A model generated the notes under the pieces. The model saw only the letters and a list, made by a program, of their open reading frames with translations, made no database searches and was not told the DNA's origin. The translations under genes and the position numbers were made by a program. 36,103 bases of DNA from Burkholderiales bacterium (GTDB lineage Bacteria > Pseudomonadota > Gammaproteobacteria > Burkholderiales > Burkholderiaceae_C). The stretch is taken from the NCBI GenBank assembly GCA_028869095.1, contig JAGWTE010000004.1:1-36103 (forward strand), in the 5' to 3' direction. Shown here one piece after another: positions 7,986 to 16,565 of this stretch. How positions within the stretch are numbered: position 1 is the stretch's first letter; every line of letters begins with the position of its first letter.

Positions 7986-8059
7986 GCTCAAATCACGGGC
8001 CAAACCACAGGCCCAACACAGGAAACGCACCACATCTGGGGTGCGCCCAAAGCCAAGTC

Positions 8060-8074
8060 GCACCAAGGCGGTGC
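8060..8074. promoter_or_regulatory. NtrC-binding site (enhancer) for nirBD
   Basis: GCACC-AAGGC-GGTGC matches the NtrC dyad GCACC-N5-GGTGC at all ten conserved bases. Its centre lies about 108 bp upstream of the start site predicted from the sigma-54 promoter, a typical enhancer distance. It sits just after the phhB stop codon. Confidence 0.72.
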
Positions 8075-8094
8075 AACGCACCCAGCCAGCGTGC

Positions 8095-8391
8095 TCAGGT
8101 GTTCCCCCCTCGGGCCATCGCATTCATGCGCTGTGCCAGGGTGAAGTCGAGTTCGGTCAGGCCGCCCACATCATGGGTGCTCAGATCGACCTGGACCACG
8201 TTGTAGACATTGGACCAATTGGGGTGGTGATTCATCCGCTCGGCCACCAGGGCGCACGCGGTCATGAACCCGAAGGCCTCGGCGAAATCGGCAAATTTGA
8301 AAACCTTGTGCAAGGCGCCATCGAGCACGCCCCACCCCGCGACCGTGGTCAAGCGCGCTTGCACCTCGTCTTCACTCAGCTTGTGCGACAT
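8095..8391 (-). CDS. phhB: 4a-hydroxytetrahydrobiopterin dehydratase (pterin-4-alpha-carbinolamine dehydratase)
   Basis: A 98-aa cytosolic enzyme that dehydrates the 4a-carbinolamine formed by aromatic amino acid hydroxylases and so recycles the pterin cofactor. The family signature [12 protein letters not shown] is followed by [12 protein letters not shown], with the conserved catalytic histidines. Full length for the family. ATG 8391 (MSHKLS) is preceded by GGAAGGAG; the ORF-track start at 8484 adds an unrelated N-terminus. No phenylalanine hydroxylase gene is adjacent. Its 3' end abuts the nirB regulatory region, but the promoter there should isolate nirB from it. Confidence 0.93.
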   Translation of the reverse strand: MSHKLSEDEVQARLTTVAGWGVLDGALHKVFKFADFAEAFGFMTACALVAERMNHHPNWSNVYNVVQVDLSTHDVGGLTELDFTLAQRMNAMARGGNT

Positions 8392-8513
8392 ATCAAGGCC
8401 ACTCCTTCCAGGCAAGGGGTCGAATGGCAGCGGGCTGTGACAACTTGATGACGTCACTCCCTTCATGAGACGGGCAGACCGCACCTGTTTTCACACTGCT
8501 CAAAACCACCCAG

Positions 8514-10709
8514 ATGACGATACTCGCAATGCGACTCTTTGTGTATCCCATCACGCTTATGTCTCACTACCTTCCCGCAGTCACTTCCCGGCGCCTGGTG
8601 CTGGCGATCGCCGCGCTGCTGGCATTGCTGTTGAGCACGGCCGGCGCATCGCTGTTGAAAGAACAGAGGATCGCGGCCCTGATCACCCAACAGGCTCAGG
8701 ACAATCAGGAGCGCACCGAGCTGTTTGCCGACATCAACGACAACGCCTTCGAGAGCACCCGCAAACTCATCATCTTGCTGACGGCACCGCGCGAAGTCCG
8801 GATGTATGCCCAAGAGGAAATCAACGCCGCCATCCGTCGGCTCGACAGCTCGATGAAGCTCTTGCCCCGCTACATCGACCAGGGCGATCACAACCCGGGC
8901 TTCGTCCTGATCGCCGATTGCCTGCGTCGCTACCAACAGTCTTCGACCCACACGGCCGCGCGCGTCAAGGCCGGCGACATGGCGGGAGCCCATCGCATGA
9001 TGCTCGAGACCACGGAATTTGACCTCTCCAGCCTGATTGGCGCCATCCAAAGCCTGCAGCACGCGGAACAACAACAGCAGGCCCAACGCGTGACCGCCAT
9101 GACGCAGCAACTGGATCGCTACAAGCAGTGGCTGCTGGTACTCAGCGCGACCGGCTTGCTGATCTCGATGGGCTTGTCTTGGTGGATCATCGCCGGCATT
9201 GCCGCACCGCTGCGCGCCGCAGCCAGTGCGGTGCGCAGCCTGGCCAAAGGGGATTACTCCAATCGCTGGACAGTGCAAAGCGGCGGAGAAGTCGGCGAAA
9301 TCGCCACCGCCTTCAACCACCTGGCCGACGAGGTGCAACGCCGCGAACAAGCCCTGCGCGATCTGATCGACATCGATCTGCTGACGGGTCTGGCGCAGCG
9401 CAATCGCTTCTTGTCCGACCATGCGGCCTTGGCCGATGCGGCCCGCCATGATGGCCCCCGCGTGGCCCTGTTCTGCTTCGACATCGAACGCCTGAAATCC
9501 ATCAACGCGGTGCTGGGCTTTGATGCCGGGGATGAGGTCATCGTCCAGGCCGCGCATCGCGCCAGCCAGTTGATTGGCGGCCCCAGCAAACTGGCCCGTC
9601 TGGGCGGTGGCACCTTGGCTGGCGTCATGACCCTGCACGCCGATGAAACCCCCATCGAGCGCGGCCACGCCTTCCAGCGTGCCATGGAGCATCGCATCCG
9701 CTGGCGGGAACACGATCTGGACATCGCCGTCACGGTGGGCCTTGCCTCAGGCCCGGAGCACGGCGCCAGTTTGCATGACCTGCTTCGCCGCGCCGAACAA
9801 GCCCTGTTCGATGCCAAGCGCCAGCGGCGCTCGCTGGTGACCTACAGCCCCTCGATCGAGGCCGCGCGCCTGTCCCACCTGAGCATGGTGTCAGAACTGC
9901 ACCAGGCCATTGAGCAAGGCCACCTGCGCCCCTTCCTGCAGGCCAAGCTGTGTCTGGCCACCAACCGCATCGTGGGTGCCGAAGCGCTGGTACGCTGGCA
10001 CCATCCCGAGCGCGGCATGATCCCGCCGGCCGAATTCATCCCGTTTGCAGAAAGCACCGGGCGGATTGTGGCCATCACCAACTACATGCTCGAACAGTGC
10101 ATTGCGCTGATGCAAAAGCGGTTGCCCGGCATGACAGTCGCCGTCAACGTGTCGACATACGATCTGCGTGACACCACCTTCCCGATGCGCTTGAAGGCAA
10201 CCCTGGAGCGGTATGGCGTTCCCGCCGAGCGCCTTCAGATCGAGATCACGGAAAGCGGCCTGCTGGACAGCGGCGATGTCCCGATTGCCTGCCTGAACGC
10301 CATACGCGAACTGGGCGTCAAAATCGCCATTGACGATTTTGGCACCGGCCAGTCGTCGCTGGCCTATCTGCAGAAACTGCCCGCGCAAGAATTGAAAATC
10401 GACCGTAGCTTCGTCGACCGATCGGATGCCGACCCGCAGCGGCGTGCCTTGCTGCAATCCATCGTGCGTCTGGGCCATGGCCTGGGCATGGTGGTCACCG
10501 CAGAGGGGGTCGAGACCCCGGGCGAGCTGGCCATGTTGCGCGAAGCCGGCTGCAACCTGGCTCAGGGTTACCTCATCGCCAAACCGATGGCCGTGGATGA
10601 CTTTTTAAAGCAGTTTGATCAGTTCAACGCGAGGGGCGCCGACGACAGCTTGGCCAACCTCGCCAGGAGATCTGCGGGGACCTCTTGCACCGTGTTGACC
10701 ACCCCTTGA
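8514..10709 (+). CDS. Membrane HAMP-GGDEF-EAL protein, predicted cyclic-di-GMP phosphodiesterase
   Basis: About 731 aa. There is a TM helix near residues 28-48, a four-helix-bundle-like periplasmic region, a second TM near 203-225, then HAMP (to ~275), GGDEF (~280-440) and EAL (~455-700). The GGDEF motif is degenerate: RLGGGTLAG replaces RxGGDEF, so cyclase activity is unlikely. The EAL domain keeps its known catalytic set: EALVRW, NVS, ITES, DDFGTG, KIDRSF, AEGVE and QGY. It should therefore hydrolyse c-di-GMP, perhaps with the GGDEF as a GTP-sensing module (inference). ATG 8514, 8529 and 8559 are all possible starts and none has a strong Shine-Dalgarno. The last 30 codons overlap the 3' end of the opposing PPDK-like gene. 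Confidence 0.9.
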   Translation: MTILAMRLFVYPITLMSHYLPAVTSRRLVLAIAALLALLLSTAGASLLKEQRIAALITQQAQDNQERTELFADINDNAFESTRKLIILLTAPREVRMYAQEEINAAIRRLDSSMKLLPRYIDQGDHNPGFVLIADCLRRYQQSSTHTAARVKAGDMAGAHRMMLETTEFDLSSLIGAIQSLQHAEQQQQAQRVTAMTQQLDRYKQWLLVLSATGLLISMGLSWWIIAGIAAPLRAAASAVRSLAKGDYSNRWTVQSGGEVGEIATAFNHLADEVQRREQALRDLIDIDLLTGLAQRNRFLSDHAALADAARHDGPRVALFCFDIERLKSINAVLGFDAGDEVIVQAAHRASQLIGGPSKLARLGGGTLAGVMTLHADETPIERGHAFQRAMEHRIRWREHDLDIAVTVGLASGPEHGASLHDLLRRAEQALFDAKRQRRSLVTYSPSIEAARLSHLSMVSELHQAIEQGHLRPFLQAKLCLATNRIVGAEALVRWHHPERGMIPPAEFIPFAESTGRIVAITNYMLEQCIALMQKRLPGMTVAVNVSTYDLRDTTFPMRLKATLERYGVPAERLQIEITESGLLDSGDVPIACLNAIRELGVKIAIDDFGTGQSSLAYLQKLPAQELKIDRSFVDRSDADPQRRALLQSIVRLGHGLGMVVTAEGVETPGELAMLREAGCNLAQGYLIAKPMAVDDFLKQFDQFNARGADDSLANLARRSAGTSCTVLTTP

Positions 10710-12238
10710 TAGATGGCGCCAGCATTGCCATCCAAGGTCATTGTGTCCCCTTCTTGCAGCACCGTGTCGCCAATGCGAATGCTGCGACCTGATTCATCCA
10801 GCTGCAACTCGCCACAGCCCACCAGGCAGACCTTGCCCAACTGGCGCGCCACCACCGAGGCATGTGAGGTACGGGCACCACGCTGCGTCAGCAAGCCTTG
10901 AGCCGATTCCAGGGCCGCGATGTCGCTGGTTTCGGCATCCCGCCTGACCAGAATGAATGCAGCACCGTCGGCCTGGCGAGCTTTGGCGCGCTCCTGGTCC
11001 AACACGATCTCGCCAATGGCCACACCGGTGCAGGCTGTGGCCGCATGGGCGAGCGGGGTCAAGGGCTCGCCATCGGGTGACACGACGCGCCGAGACGCCA
11101 GCACGCCGGCATCAAGCCCCTCGGTGCGCGCACGTGCCACCTCCGGGGTGATCAAGCCTTCGTCCAGCATGTCCAAGGCAATGCGCGCGGCCGCCTGGGG
11201 CGTGCGTTTGCCATGGCGGGTCTGCAGCATGTACAGCTGCCCCTCTTGCACCGTGAACTCGATGTCTTGCATGTCCATCAAGGCGTGCTCCAGCTGCCGG
11301 GCCGCGTCTTGCAGGGCTTGCCAGGCTGCGGGCAAGACGGTCGCCAACTCGTCACTGCCGTGGGCACTGCGGCGACCTGACACCACGTCCTCGCCTTGCG
11401 CATTGAACAAAAAGTCCACCCACAGTCGCGGCTCGCCCGTTGCGGGGTCGCGCGTGAACCCCACCCCGGCCCCAGAGCGCCCGCCTGCATTGCCAAACAC
11501 CATGGTCTGCACGGTCACCGCTGTCCCCATCGAATCAGACAGCTGATTGACCCGGCGATACTCGCAGGCCTTGTCCGACTGCCAGGACGCCATCACCGCC
11601 TGGATGGCTTGCACCAGTTGCCGATGCGGATCCTGCGGAAAGGCGTGCCCCGCCCCTTGCTCATACACGGCCAGATACCGGCGCGTGAGCTCCCGCAGTT
11701 CCGAAAAATCCAAGTCCCGTTCATCCCGGCCTGCGGCCAGGGCCAGGGTTTCCGCCTCGAACACCTGGGCATCCAGCCCCGCCACCACTTCGCCATAACT
11801 GGCCACCAGACGGCGGTAGGAGTCCCACACCAAGCGGGGGTTGCCGGTTTGCCTCAAAAAGCCCGGCACAGTGGCATCGCACAGACCGATGTTGAGCAAG
11901 GTTTCCATCATGCCGGGCATGGACACCGGGGCCCCCGATCGCACCGACAGCAACAAGGGACGACGCGGGTCTCCCAGGGTCTGCCCCTGCCGGGTCTGCA
12001 AGGCAGCCAGACCTGCCTGCCAGGTGTCGAGGTGGCTGGCCCGCTCGCGACTGGTTTCATCTGCGCACCAGGCCGTGCCCAACACAAAGGCCGGTGGCAC
12101 GGGCAAGCCGAGGTCCGCCATGCGCAACAGGTTATAGGCCTTGAAGCCCATGCCCTGGGACGTGACCTGGCCTTGCTGTGCAGATCGTTGCTCTGGCGAG
12201 CCACATCCGATGAAGTAGAGCGAGTCGAGCGTGTTCAT
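10619..12238 (-). CDS. Two-domain PPDK-like protein (nucleotide-binding and phosphohistidine domains only)
   Basis: A 539-aa protein closely resembling the first two thirds of pyruvate phosphate dikinase. The ATP-grasp part has SVRSGAPVSMPGMMETLL, then GVGFTRDPATGE and NAQGEDVVSG, then DIEFTVQEGQLYMLQTR. The swivelling phosphohistidine domain has ARTSHASVVARQLG with the catalytic His near 459. It ends about 80 residues later. The PEP/pyruvate TIM barrel of full PPDK (~880 aa) is absent, and no remnant follows, because the gene runs into the opposite-strand EAL gene. It could autophosphorylate on His and pass phosphate elsewhere, but it cannot be a complete PPDK. Its ATG overlaps the upstream stop (ATGA), so it is coupled to the PhoU/DUF47-like protein gene. 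Confidence 0.88.
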   Translation of the reverse strand: MNTLDSLYFIGCGSPEQRSAQQGQVTSQGMGFKAYNLLRMADLGLPVPPAFVLGTAWCADETSRERASHLDTWQAGLAALQTRQGQTLGDPRRPLLLSVRSGAPVSMPGMMETLLNIGLCDATVPGFLRQTGNPRLVWDSYRRLVASYGEVVAGLDAQVFEAETLALAAGRDERDLDFSELRELTRRYLAVYEQGAGHAFPQDPHRQLVQAIQAVMASWQSDKACEYRRVNQLSDSMGTAVTVQTMVFGNAGGRSGAGVGFTRDPATGEPRLWVDFLFNAQGEDVVSGRRSAHGSDELATVLPAAWQALQDAARQLEHALMDMQDIEFTVQEGQLYMLQTRHGKRTPQAAARIALDMLDEGLITPEVARARTEGLDAGVLASRRVVSPDGEPLTPLAHAATACTGVAIGEIVLDQERAKARQADGAAFILVRRDAETSDIAALESAQGLLTQRGARTSHASVVARQLGKVCLVGCGELQLDESGRSIRIGDTVLQEGDTMTLDGNAGAIYQGVVNTVQEVPADLLARLAKLSSAPLALN

Positions 12239-14181
12239 GAGGTGATGCCCGTTTGGGTGAAGACCAATTCGCGCAGGCGGTAACCCGCGACCAACAATCG
12301 ATCAGAGGCCAATTCCAAAGTCTGAGCCAGGTCATTGACCAGCATCAGCGAGGGCGCATCGTCCACCACACGCAAGATGGTGCGGCGAGCGTGGCGCAGC
12401 AATTCATCACACTGACGCTCGGCATGCAAGACCGCCCACAAGGCGTCCAGGAAGGCATCGTTGTCTGCCGCATCACTGCCCGCCCCCAAGGTGCGCGCAA
12501 TGGTCAAGGCCTTGACATGATCCTGTGTCGACTGCAGCACGGTCTGGGCCAGCCGGGACAAGGCCTGCCGCACATCGCCATTCCAGCCCTTTTGATGGTG
12601 ATCGGCGATCAAGCTGATCAGGAAGGCGGCCTCTTCCAGTGCGTCCGCCACATCGTCAGACAGCCCCATCAGTTGCGCGGCCGGTTGCCAACGCGGTTGG
12701 CGTGCCGCCTCGTCACGCGCCTGCATGACCAAGTGATCAGCGCGACGCTCCCACACCTTGGCGCGTGCAGCCAGGTCCTGCGCCACATCGCGCAAGCCAT
12801 CGTGGCGGTGCGACAGCGCGTCGCTGACGGCTTGAGCCAGGGTCTGACAATAAGCGGCATGCTCATCGAGCAGGTCAAACTCCGCACCCCGCTTTTGCAC
12901 CTGCCGCGTCAGCAACATGCGGGTCTCGTCAGCCACCAAGGCCAGGGGTTGTCCGTTCAACAGGGCCTTGCAAGACAGACGCATCACGTCCAGCAAGAAG
13001 GCTTGCGCATTGGCCTCGCCCAAGACGGCATCCAGCCGATCACCGATTCGGAAGGCGCCCTCGCCCGCGGCCTCCATCGCACGATAGATGAGCTGCTCCC
13101 CCCCGGCCTTCAACCACGCCATGTGGCCGATCTCCAGCCGAGCCGCTTCCGTGAGCACCGCAATGGCGGGGGACTTGCCGATGAACGCCTGCAAGCGCTT
13201 GCGAGCACGGTTCCAGTCAATCAGGAAAACGATGCGAGCGCCGATGCCTTCCAGCGCGGTCGCCACCCCTTCGTCATCCGGACAGTCAAAGGTGGCGGTG
13301 CCCACGGTGTAGGCCACGCCCTGGTTCAAATCAGCGGACACGCGCGACTCGGGCGTCGACCAGCGCGCCCCCAGCGACGTGAGTTGCGCCTGAAAGAAAG
13401 CAAACCGGCTGCGATGCAGATCTGAATAGGTCAAGGTGATGGCCAGGTTCTGAACCTGGATCACCAGCACATGCGCATCGTTGGTGCCAATGTCATTTTG
13501 AAGCATCAGGCGGTCACCGTCGCGCGTGGCGGCGGTATCCAGGCCGGGGTGATCGAGCTTGAGCATCGCCGTGCGGTGCAGCCCTCGCATGAAGGCACTG
13601 ACCAATGGACGGTCTTCGTCGTGGAGCAGCCAGACATGCGCCCCATCCACTTCTTCGCTGGCCAGGTCCGCCGCCAAGCGGTTGATCTGTTTGTGCAGAT
13701 CCATGATCAAGATGTGAAGGCTGTCGCCGTCGGCGCGCTTGCCATGCGTCAGGCTGCGAAGTTGCGCCACATCAAGCTGCTCGCCCTTCAACGCGGCCAG
13801 CCAGTCCAGCCAATGCCGCACGCGCAGGTGGGGCTCTGCATCGTTGGTTGTGGACTCCAGCACCGGCCGCGCCATGATGACCAGGTCATCGTGCAGACAC
13901 TGAAGCAGGCGTTCCAGATCGGGTACCAACAGCGCATCGTCAATGCGACTGGCCCCCGCCACCAACTCCAGCAACCAAGACCCTGAGGTGATGCCCGCCG
14001 CCGCCAGCTCGCGCGACAAGTCCATGACCCCTTGGTGCGCATGTTCTGCGTGCACACAAGCCGCTTGCAACACCGTCAGGTACAGCTTGAGGCGATCATT
14101 GGCCAACAAAGCGGCCTTGACCCACACAGGCAACAACAACCCTCGCTGTCCCAGCGATACCAAGGCCTGATTCTTGTTCAT
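12235..14181 (-). CDS. Unknown 648-aa protein with a PhoU/DUF47-like helical C-terminus
   Basis: Predicted to be soluble and mostly helical, with no signal peptide. The N-terminal ~150 residues are helical, and residues ~150-330 look alpha/beta (HVLVIQVQNLAITLTY). The C-terminal ~250 residues are long helices with spaced acidic/aspartate motifs (VWERRADHLVMQAR, DDVADALEEAAFLI, LELASDRLLVAGYRLREL) that resemble the metal-binding helices of PhoU/DUF47 proteins. That resemblance is my inference by eye. ATG 14181 follows GGGAG at a good distance and is preferred to the start at 14196. The gene is coupled by ATGA to the PPDK-like gene and is divergent from the CHAD gene, which suggests a phosphate- or polyphosphate-linked role. 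I do not know a named family for the whole protein. Confidence 0.8.
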   Translation of the reverse strand: MNKNQALVSLGQRGLLLPVWVKAALLANDRLKLYLTVLQAACVHAEHAHQGVMDLSRELAAAGITSGSWLLELVAGASRIDDALLVPDLERLLQCLHDDLVIMARPVLESTTNDAEPHLRVRHWLDWLAALKGEQLDVAQLRSLTHGKRADGDSLHILIMDLHKQINRLAADLASEEVDGAHVWLLHDEDRPLVSAFMRGLHRTAMLKLDHPGLDTAATRDGDRLMLQNDIGTNDAHVLVIQVQNLAITLTYSDLHRSRFAFFQAQLTSLGARWSTPESRVSADLNQGVAYTVGTATFDCPDDEGVATALEGIGARIVFLIDWNRARKRLQAFIGKSPAIAVLTEAARLEIGHMAWLKAGGEQLIYRAMEAAGEGAFRIGDRLDAVLGEANAQAFLLDVMRLSCKALLNGQPLALVADETRMLLTRQVQKRGAEFDLLDEHAAYCQTLAQAVSDALSHRHDGLRDVAQDLAARAKVWERRADHLVMQARDEAARQPRWQPAAQLMGLSDDVADALEEAAFLISLIADHHQKGWNGDVRQALSRLAQTVLQSTQDHVKALTIARTLGAGSDAADNDAFLDALWAVLHAERQCDELLRHARRTILRVVDDAPSLMLVNDLAQTLELASDRLLVAGYRLRELVFTQTGITS

Positions 14182-14395
14182 GGTGAATGCTCCCAATGCT
14201 TGCCGATTTCAGTCTGGGTCGCTTGTGTGACGGCGAAGTGAAAGGCGCCTCAAGCTGACAAGCGCGCCTGCACAGGCTTGTTTCAGATCAAATGGCAAAA
14301 CGCCAAGCCCAACCCGCTCGCACGCCCGGCTCAATCAGGCGCAAAATGGTTTCAACGCCAAACAGGGCGAGCACGGCCCGGCTGGAGTGATGCAC
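14182..14395. other. Divergent intergenic region between the PhoU-like and CHAD genes
   Basis: This 214-bp spacer should hold both promoters. The clearest structure is an inverted repeat ACAAGC...GCTTGT (14258-14281) with inner CTG/CAG pairing. I found no confident -35/-10 pair and no Pho-box-like 7-bp direct repeats by eye. Confidence 0.4.
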
Positions 14396-15259
14396 ATGGC
14401 CTTGATCGGATGGGACTGTCAGATTGCCCCGGGCGCAGACACCGACCTCGCCCTGCGCCAGATGGTCGCTGCCTGCCTGCGGCAGATCGTGCCCAACGCC
14501 CAGGCCATCGCTGCAGGCGTGGCCAACCCAGAGCACTTGCACCAACTTCGCATTGGGCTGCGCGGGCTCCGCAGCGCCCTGCATGTGTTCAGTGACTGGT
14601 CCAGCGCAGTGGCCCCCGACTGGCAGCCTCGATTGGGCGAGGTGTTCATCCAACTGGGCCGCACACGGGATCGCGACATGCTGCAAGCCTCCGTGCTGCC
14701 TGATTTGCGGGCTGTCCATGCCCCGCTGGCTGAGTTGCCACCGGCTCCGCCACGCGACCTCCTCGCCAGGGACGTGCTGAACCACCCGGATTGCACCCAG
14801 TTGTTTCGTGATCTGATCGCCTTCGCCGACGGTTCGCTGCTGCCCTCTCGCACCTCGCCCAAGCAGTCAAGAAAGAGGCTGAGGCAGGCAGCGGGTGCGC
14901 GCTTCGCGCATCTTCATCGTCAACTTTTAAGAGATGCCAAGGCCTACCCGCAACTCAATGAAGTCCAGCGACACCGCGTTCGCAAGCGCCTCAAACGGCT
15001 GCGCTATGGCGTGGAGTTGTTGGCCTCGGTGTTCCCGAAAGGCGCCGTCAAGCCCTATCTGGCGCACTTGCAGCCAGCGCAGGCGATCCTCGGTCAGTAC
15101 AACGATCTGGTGGTGGCTGAACAGGTGTTCAAGCAACAGCTGCCAGCCGATCCACGCGCGTGGTTTGCGCTGGGCTGGATCGCAGCCCGGCAGGCCGCAT
15201 TGCGACAAGACGCGAGCCGCGCCCTGATCCGATTGGCCCGGGCGCCCACGTTCTGGTGA
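14396..15259 (+). CDS. CHAD domain-containing protein
   Basis: About 287 aa and all-helical. It shows the conserved-histidine alpha-helical domain: an N-terminal repeat with HQLRIGLRGLRSAL (about residue 45) and a second with RHRVRKRLKRLRYGVELL (about residue 195), followed by LQPAQAILGQYNDL. CHAD domains are known to bind inorganic polyphosphate through basic surfaces. The CYTH (triphosphatase) domain found in YgiF-type fusions is absent. ATG 14396 is favoured because GGAG lies 8 bases upstream; ATG 14390 is the alternative. The gene is divergent from the PhoU-like/PPDK-like pair, which suggests a shared phosphate theme, and is convergent with the DUF2894 gene. Confidence 0.9.
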   Translation: MALIGWDCQIAPGADTDLALRQMVAACLRQIVPNAQAIAAGVANPEHLHQLRIGLRGLRSALHVFSDWSSAVAPDWQPRLGEVFIQLGRTRDRDMLQASVLPDLRAVHAPLAELPPAPPRDLLARDVLNHPDCTQLFRDLIAFADGSLLPSRTSPKQSRKRLRQAAGARFAHLHRQLLRDAKAYPQLNEVQRHRVRKRLKRLRYGVELLASVFPKGAVKPYLAHLQPAQAILGQYNDLVVAEQVFKQQLPADPRAWFALGWIAARQAALRQDASRALIRLARAPTFW

Positions 15260-15295
15260 CCGGCCTCGGCGGTGGGTGATCTCGTCTGAAGCCGG

Positions 15296-15916
15296 CTACT
15301 TCTTGGCCCGGCCACGTCGCACCGGCTTGGCACCGCTCAATGCATGCTGCTGGTTGAGTTGCTCCAACCACAGCAAAGATTCTGCCTGAGACAGAAACCG
15401 CCGCAGGTAGTCGGGAGACAGGCCGCGCATCAAGCTCAGCGAACGCAGCATCAGCATGTGCGAATTGAGCGGGCCGGCGTTTTCAGGCCCGCGCCCTATG
15501 GCTTGATCCACCTGCTGTTCTGCCGCGATCTTGGACCACACCTCACTGAAGCCGCGCACGCTCTTCAACTCTGGCCGGCCCACACTGGCCCCACCGACTG
15601 CGCCCTCGCTGCTGTCGTGCGTGCGGCTGTGGATGTAGCGATTCAAATCGGCCAAGGGGGTGCTGCCAGCCTTGGGCAGTCTGGCCACGACGCGATGGGC
15701 GTCTTCCACGCGTTCTGGGCCACCGGATTGTGCCCATCGGCCGGTGTACGCCGTCAAGGCGTCTTGCAGCTTGCCCGCCAAGATCTGCCGCACCGCTTCA
15801 GGCTGGGCCTGCATGCGCTGAGCCAGCACCTGCATGTAATGAAAGCGAGCCGGGTCCAGACGATCGGCCCCCTCGCTTTGCAAGGCCTGCAGCGATGCCA
15901 GCAAGGACTCACTCAT
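15296..15916 (-). CDS. DUF2894 family protein
   Basis: About 206 aa, soluble. It starts MSESLLASLQALQSEGADRLD and has a helical N-terminal ~75 residues, a variable middle, and a C-terminal helical block (LMRGLSPDYLRRFLSQAESLLWLEQLN) with a basic RRGRAKK tail. I recognise it as the DUF2894 protein that accompanies DUF802, OmpA and DUF3348 genes in Burkholderiales. Function is unknown. Its ATG overlaps the OmpA-family stop by 8 nt (ATGAGTGA), so it is the last gene of a coupled four-gene operon. The ORF-track start at 15964 would extend deep into the OmpA gene and is rejected. Confidence 0.85.
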   Translation of the reverse strand: MSESLLASLQALQSEGADRLDPARFHYMQVLAQRMQAQPEAVRQILAGKLQDALTAYTGRWAQSGGPERVEDAHRVVARLPKAGSTPLADLNRYIHSRTHDSSEGAVGGASVGRPELKSVRGFSEVWSKIAAEQQVDQAIGRGPENAGPLNSHMLMLRSLSLMRGLSPDYLRRFLSQAESLLWLEQLNQQHALSGAKPVRRGRAKK

Positions 15917-16565
15917 GGGCGTCAGGCTGGGTGTTGGCAGACCGCGGCACCGGCGCCATCTCAACGCGGCGATTCAGCGCCCGCCCCTTTTCATCGCTGT
16001 TGGAGGCCACTGGCTGCTCCGCCCCAAAGGCCGCAGCAAACACCTGATTTGAAGGCATGCCTTCTTCGATCAAAGCACGGGTCACCGTCAGGGCGCGCTG
16101 GGCCGACAGCTCCAGGTTGTCGGCAAAGCGACGGTCTTTGCCATCACGCAGGCGCTTGTCATCGGTGAAGCCGCTGACCATCAACATCTCATTGCGCTCG
16201 CCCAGATAGACCCGCAGGGGATTCACCAGGCTCTTCAGAATCTGCCGGCCATCAGGACGCAATTCATCCGAATTCACCGGGAACAACACGCTGCCGCTGA
16301 TGCCAATGCGGCCATTGTTCAAGGTGACGCGCCCCGTTTGCAAGGGGATGGCCAAGGCCTTTTCCAAGGCCATGCGGCGCTGCTCTTCCGCGCGGCGTTT
16401 TTCGATCTCGGCATTCAGGTTGGACACCAGGTCCAGCTGGACCACCAGCACCCCCACCAGGATCAGCACGAAAGCCCCCAGCAAACCCGCCATCAGGTCA
16501 CCGAAGACGGCCCAGACCGGCGCCGTCTGCTCGATGGCATCGTCCTGTTCGTCCACATCAATCAT
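15909..16565 (-). CDS. OmpA-family, MotB/ZorB-like inner-membrane protein
   Basis: A 218-aa protein with a short cytosolic N-terminus, one TM helix (residues ~18-43) and a C-terminal OmpA peptidoglycan-binding domain. The TM begins WAVFGDLMAGLLGAFVLI, where an Asp (about residue 23) sits exactly where MotB, ExbD and ZorB carry the ion-binding Asp (compare YADFMTAMMAFF of MotB). The OmpA part has VSGFTDD, LSAQRALTVTRAL and ALNRRVE, keeping the Asp and Arg known to bind diaminopimelate. A short helical linker (EIEKRRAEEQRR) follows the TM. The start overlaps the DUF802 stop (ATGA). It is the predicted stator/plug partner of the DUF802 protein. Confidence 0.88.
   Translation of the reverse strand: MIDVDEQDDAIEQTAPVWAVFGDLMAGLLGAFVLILVGVLVVQLDLVSNLNAEIEKRRAEEQRRMALEKALAIPLQTGRVTLNNGRIGISGSVLFPVNSDELRPDGRQILKSLVNPLRVYLGERNEMLMVSGFTDDKRLRDGKDRRFADNLELSAQRALTVTRALIEEGMPSNQVFAAAFGAEQPVASNSDEKGRALNRRVEMAPVPRSANTQPDAHE

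Noticed and set aside
8070-8082. GGTGC-AAC-GCACC dyad as a second NtrC site
   Set aside because: Half-sites are in the reverse order and spacing is 3, not the NtrC arrangement; it shares one arm with the real site.
10619-12238. PPDK pseudogene by truncation or frameshift
   Set aside because: The reading frame is clean, stops just after a complete phosphohistidine domain, and is translationally coupled; no barrel remnant was seen downstream in any minus-strand frame.
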